Below, piece by piece: positions 30,335-33,641 of a stretch of 33,641 bases of DNA. The notes below the pieces were generated by a model. That model was given only the letters and a program-made list of their open reading frames with translations. It made no database searches and had not been told where the DNA came from. Origin of the DNA: an uncultured Oscillospiraceae bacterium (GTDB taxonomy: Bacteria > Bacillota > Clostridia > Oscillospirales > Oscillospiraceae); NCBI GenBank assembly GCA_910588105.1, contig CAJUQD010000029.1, forward strand, positions 1 to 33,641. Direction: 5' to 3'. The translations under genes were made by a program, and so were the position numbers. Positions within the stretch are counted from its first letter, which is position 1, and every line of letters starts with the position of its first letter.

Positions 30335-33300
30335 ATGACTTGTAAAACGATAGGCAAGCGCTTAGCGGAAAAATTGGCAGGATTACAAATTAGCAAGGAT
30401 TCTATTATCATATTAAAGGGAATCCCTTTGTCGATTGTCGATGCCTCTGTAGAAAGTATCAATCTTTCTGATGTCGTATCAAACAAACTGGGATATTTCA
30501 TGTCCATTTTCGGAAGAAGAAAATTCTTGAGTTACGAGGAATTTTTGCTTCTTTCAGATTTTGTTGTATCACAATATAAGGAAGTTGTTATTCTTAATAA
30601 TAATATCTATATGGAACAGTACCCTGTGGAGGAATACTTTAGTGATACGGTTCGCTCCGGTCTATTGAATCATTATGATGAATCTGACGAGGGCGAAGCA
30701 GATAGCAGTTATATCGGAGACATAGATGAATATATTTTTATGTTTCAGGGATTAAAGGAATACAATGGTTCTTTAATGGGTGTCTATTGCTCTGTTGCCG
30801 CACTCCAGAACCCAAAAGTCTTCTTAGTAAACTTATTTGATGATAAAAGAGAGGAGCTTATCTACACTGCGGAGCCAGTGGATGATTTTATAGAAATCAT
30901 AGAGGAATCAGATTATGTCGATTTCATTAAACTTCTTTTTGAAGAACCGAGCAAAGTATATGTCCGTGTATCGAATTACATCGGCGACATAAATAAACTT
31001 AAAGATCATATTGCAATTGTTGCACACTATTGGAAAAGGAATACTCAACTGTTTTTTCTGCAAACTCAAGAACTTGATGATGTTTATGAGCAAAGAAAGG
31101 AATATGGGGATATCTTAAAAAAATACTGGGGATATCCATCTTTTAGGAATCTCGACGTTTACGACATAAATGCACTTGATCGAGGCGAAAAAATTGTCAA
31201 GCAGGTATCTCAGGAGAGCATAATTGCCAATTTGGTAGAAGAAGTTGAGCATTGTGGCAATGGGAAAGATTTTAGGGATATATTTGTTACGGCGCCTACC
31301 GGCGCTGGTAAATCGGTGATGTTTCAAGTACCCGCAATTTATCTTGCTGAAAAATATAATCTTCTTACCATCGTCATTTCTCCGCTTATCGGTCTGATGA
31401 ATGATCAAGTGAAGAATCTGGAACTAAAGAATTATTCGTTCGCCAAAACGATTAACTCAGATATTTCTCCTATTATCAAACAGGACATTATTGAAAAGGT
31501 TTCTGATGGTCAGTACCATATCCTCTACCTTTCACCTGAAACACTATTGAGCCGTAGCGATGTGGAACAATTAATAGGTGATAGAACGATTGGTATGATT
31601 ATCGTAGACGAAGCTCATATTGTCACCACTTGGGGTAAGCAATTTAGACCAGACTATTGGTATCTGGGGGATCATATCCGAAAACTCCGAAAAAAGCAGT
31701 TAGATAGCAAAGGACGGTCTTTTGTAATCGCTACGTTTACTGCAACGGCTATTTATCATGGCCTTGAGGATATGTATACAGAAACAATCAACAGTCTTCA
31801 TATGCTGAGTCCTATTACTTATTTAGGCTATGTTAAACGTAATGATATTGATATCGACATCAGGCATCCCCAGAAACCCAAAGGAGTCAGAACAGAATAC
31901 GAACTTGATAAGTTTGTGCAAATTGAAGATATCCTCCGGCGAGCAATTATAACAAATAAAAAAACTTTGATTTATTTTCCTACAGTTGCACTGATTGATA
32001 GGTGCTATGAATACTTGAGGAGCAAGCATGAGATCGGGCGTGTTGCGATGTATCATGGATCGTTGAGTAAAGATGCAAAGCAAGAAAACTATGAGAAATT
32101 TCTCTCAAAAGAAAAACTTGTGATGCTTGCAACAAAGGCTTTTGGGATGGGCATCGATATCAATGATATTGAACTGGTGGTTCATTTTGCCCCTACCGGA
32201 AATGTTTGTGACTATGTACAAGAAATTGGTCGTGCAGCAAGGCGGGAAGATTTGAGGGGCGAGGCTCTTTATTACTATAATTCACGTGATTTCAAACACA
32301 TTAATAGGCTGCATGGTTTGTCTACAATTCAAAAGTACCAACTGGTTAGAGTAATTGAGAAAGTGGATGAACTATATCAGCGAAGTATACAAACCGGTAA
32401 GCGAAAGGATTTGACAAAAAGACGAAACGCAATGCTTTTAGATGCAGAAAATTTTTCTTATATTTTCGGTTCGTCTGTCAGTGATGAAGACAATAATGTG
32501 AACAAAGTAAAAACCGCACTGCTTTTGATTCAAAAAGATTTTGAATCAAAAATTGGCTTTTCTCCAATTGCAGTCCGCCCAATTCCAATGTTTTCCGTAG
32601 GCTTTTTTGAAATAGCTGCCAAAGTACAAGAAAGGCTTTCCAAGAGTTATCCTGGCGCTGTGGAAGAAATCGAAAACGATAAGCATATTTGCCGGGTATT
32701 ATTAAGCACTATATGGTCAAAAGATTATAAAAATCAATCGTTTCCCAAATTTAAGTTTATGCTTTATGCAAAGGATGCCGAGAACTTAGATTTCGTGACC
32801 AAATATCCGATGAACCCCGCGCTATGCGTAACGGTAGTATTCAGTGATGATTATTCCAGCCTCTTTCAGAATATCTGGAGCGCGCTAAAAGGCTTTATTG
32901 GGAAAAAGGTAATATCGTCTGAGCATACTGCAGTTTCGGAAATTATTGAGGCCCTCACTGCATCTTGTAATATTAATAAATATAAGGCGCAAACAATTTG
33001 CGAAGTTGTAATTACATCAATGGATTCTTACAGAAAAAACTTTGCTCGTACAGCGTCTCCAATCGCATTGGAAAAGACAACTACGGATGGAAAAGTCAAA
33101 TATCAGTTCAATGTGGCTGTAAATTCCTACTTTCAATGGATTGAGTCCGGATTGCGGAAAATCGAACACGAAACACAGAACGATCGGCTATACCTTATAA
33201 ATGACAGCGGCAAACGAACCAAAGAATACAGTATCATTCTGGGTGTTTTGGAAGCCATGGGTGTACTATCTTTTGAAATGATTGGCGGTGCCAACAGCCA

Positions 33301-33553
33301 ATTGTATATCTACATCAACCAAATCCAGGCACTTAGAAATATCATAAATGCTCCCTATCGTTACAACAATAGATTATTGGAAGCCGTGGCGGAAAGGCAT
33401 TTAATTTCTGTAAAAATGCTTACGTATCTTTATGAGGGAGATTTTACAAACGAAACCCGTTGGGATTTGATTGAAGACTACTTTCTTGGTACGATTCCTG
33501 AAAAGGTGAAGTGCGATTGTAAGGGGGAAAAGCCCGATATCGCTTTTGATTGA
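30335..33553 (+). CDS. RecQ-family SF2 helicase with long unassigned termini
   Basis: 1072 residues, far longer than RecQ (~600). Residues 1-~290 match nothing I know. The helicase core (~295-660) has motif I TAPTGAGKS (319-327), Ia VISPLIGLMNDQV, II DEAH (425-428) with the RecQ-type aromatic loop VTTWGKQFRPDYW, III TFTATA, IV TLIYFPT, V ATKAFGMGIDI and VI QEIGRAARRED (from 629). The ~410-residue C-terminal part lacks recognisable RecQ zinc-binding, winged-helix or HRDC motifs and ends …WDLIEDYFLGTIPEKVKCDCKGEK. GGAGGAG overlaps the sigma stop, so the two genes are translationally coupled. AT-rich codon use sets it apart from the core. Defence or element maintenance is possible. Confidence 0.9.
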   Translation: MTCKTIGKRLAEKLAGLQISKDSIIILKGIPLSIVDASVESINLSDVVSNKLGYFMSIFGRRKFLSYEEFLLLSDFVVSQYKEVVILNNNIYMEQYPVEEYFSDTVRSGLLNHYDESDEGEADSSYIGDIDEYIFMFQGLKEYNGSLMGVYCSVAALQNPKVFLVNLFDDKREELIYTAEPVDDFIEIIEESDYVDFIKLLFEEPSKVYVRVSNYIGDINKLKDHIAIVAHYWKRNTQLFFLQTQELDDVYEQRKEYGDILKKYWGYPSFRNLDVYDINALDRGEKIVKQVSQESIIANLVEEVEHCGNGKDFRDIFVTAPTGAGKSVMFQVPAIYLAEKYNLLTIVISPLIGLMNDQVKNLELKNYSFAKTINSDISPIIKQDIIEKVSDGQYHILYLSPETLLSRSDVEQLIGDRTIGMIIVDEAHIVTTWGKQFRPDYWYLGDHIRKLRKKQLDSKGRSFVIATFTATAIYHGLEDMYTETINSLHMLSPITYLGYVKRNDIDIDIRHPQKPKGVRTEYELDKFVQIEDILRRAIITNKKTLIYFPTVALIDRCYEYLRSKHEIGRVAMYHGSLSKDAKQENYEKFLSKEKLVMLATKAFGMGIDINDIELVVHFAPTGNVCDYVQEIGRAARREDLRGEALYYYNSRDFKHINRLHGLSTIQKYQLVRVIEKVDELYQRSIQTGKRKDLTKRRNAMLLDAENFSYIFGSSVSDEDNNVNKVKTALLLIQKDFESKIGFSPIAVRPIPMFSVGFFEIAAKVQERLSKSYPGAVEEIENDKHICRVLLSTIWSKDYKNQSFPKFKFMLYAKDAENLDFVTKYPMNPALCVTVVFSDDYSSLFQNIWSALKGFIGKKVISSEHTAVSEIIEALTASCNINKYKAQTICEVVITSMDSYRKNFARTASPIALEKTTTDGKVKYQFNVAVNSYFQWIESGLRKIEHETQNDRLYLINDSGKRTKEYSIILGVLEAMGVLSFEMIGGANSQLYIYINQIQALRNIINAPYRYNNRLLEAVAERHLISVKMLTYLYEGDFTNETRWDLIEDYFLGTIPEKVKCDCKGEKPDIAFD

Positions 33554-33641
33554 GGTCTCTGTTCAGAACTTTTTGAACTTCAATTGGCTTTATAGTCACC
33601 ACAGTTGAAAAGCGGTAAAGAGAGCGACATCGAAAGAAGGG
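33554..33641. other. Right edge, no feature seen
   Basis: 88 AT-rich bases after the helicase stop with no clear terminator hairpin, gene start or repeat. The operon may continue beyond the window. Confidence 0.4.

Overview
The window looks like chromosome of a GC-rich, endospore-forming, gut-type Clostridia, most likely Oscillospiraceae (Flavonifractor/Lawsonibacter-like). This is inferred from sporulation genes (spmA, spmB, a ylbJ-type gene, a GerMN lipoprotein, a DacF-type carboxypeptidase), strong GGAGG ribosome binding sites, a T-box leader, ECF-type vitamin transporters and high-GC codon use. No rRNA, tRNA or CRISPR array was seen.

Positions 1-24000 are core chromosome. In order they hold: a minus-strand envelope/signalling cluster (comEA-like, OmpR-type regulator, HAMP histidine kinase, GerMN lipoprotein); a divergent D-Ala-D-Ala carboxypeptidase; a duplicated intergenic repeat; an ECF S component divergent from a MocR/PdxR regulator, probably a vitamin B6 uptake pair; a TipA-type MerR regulator with its own 19-bp-spacer promoter; queT with a long structured leader; an EF-G-like GTPase; a Nudix hydrolase; spmA-spmB; an AbrB/zinc-ribbon regulator; rsmI; a MITE-like element with a decayed gene; tex; and a trpX-trpY-trpZ-type ABC transporter behind a T-box whose specifier reads UGG (Trp). 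A DUF2804 gene, the ylbJ-type gene and a small Cys-rich gene close the core.

Positions ~24000-33641 are accessory. A mobilizable element carries a large serine recombinase, a small TnpW-like protein, a HUH relaxase and MobC in one orientation. Upstream of mobC lies a ~450-bp non-coding region with six short palindromes of two families and another repeat cluster, a good candidate for oriT or accessory-protein binding sites. Beyond a long inverted-repeat terminator the DNA becomes clearly AT-rich: 18-bp tandem repeats abut a clipped DUF3781 gene, followed by a tightly coupled pair made of an RpoD-like sigma factor (with a region-1.1-like domain) and a 1072-residue RecQ-family helicase with large unassigned N- and C-terminal regions. 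That pair is the best candidate for an undescribed system, perhaps defence or element control; further genes may lie past the right edge.
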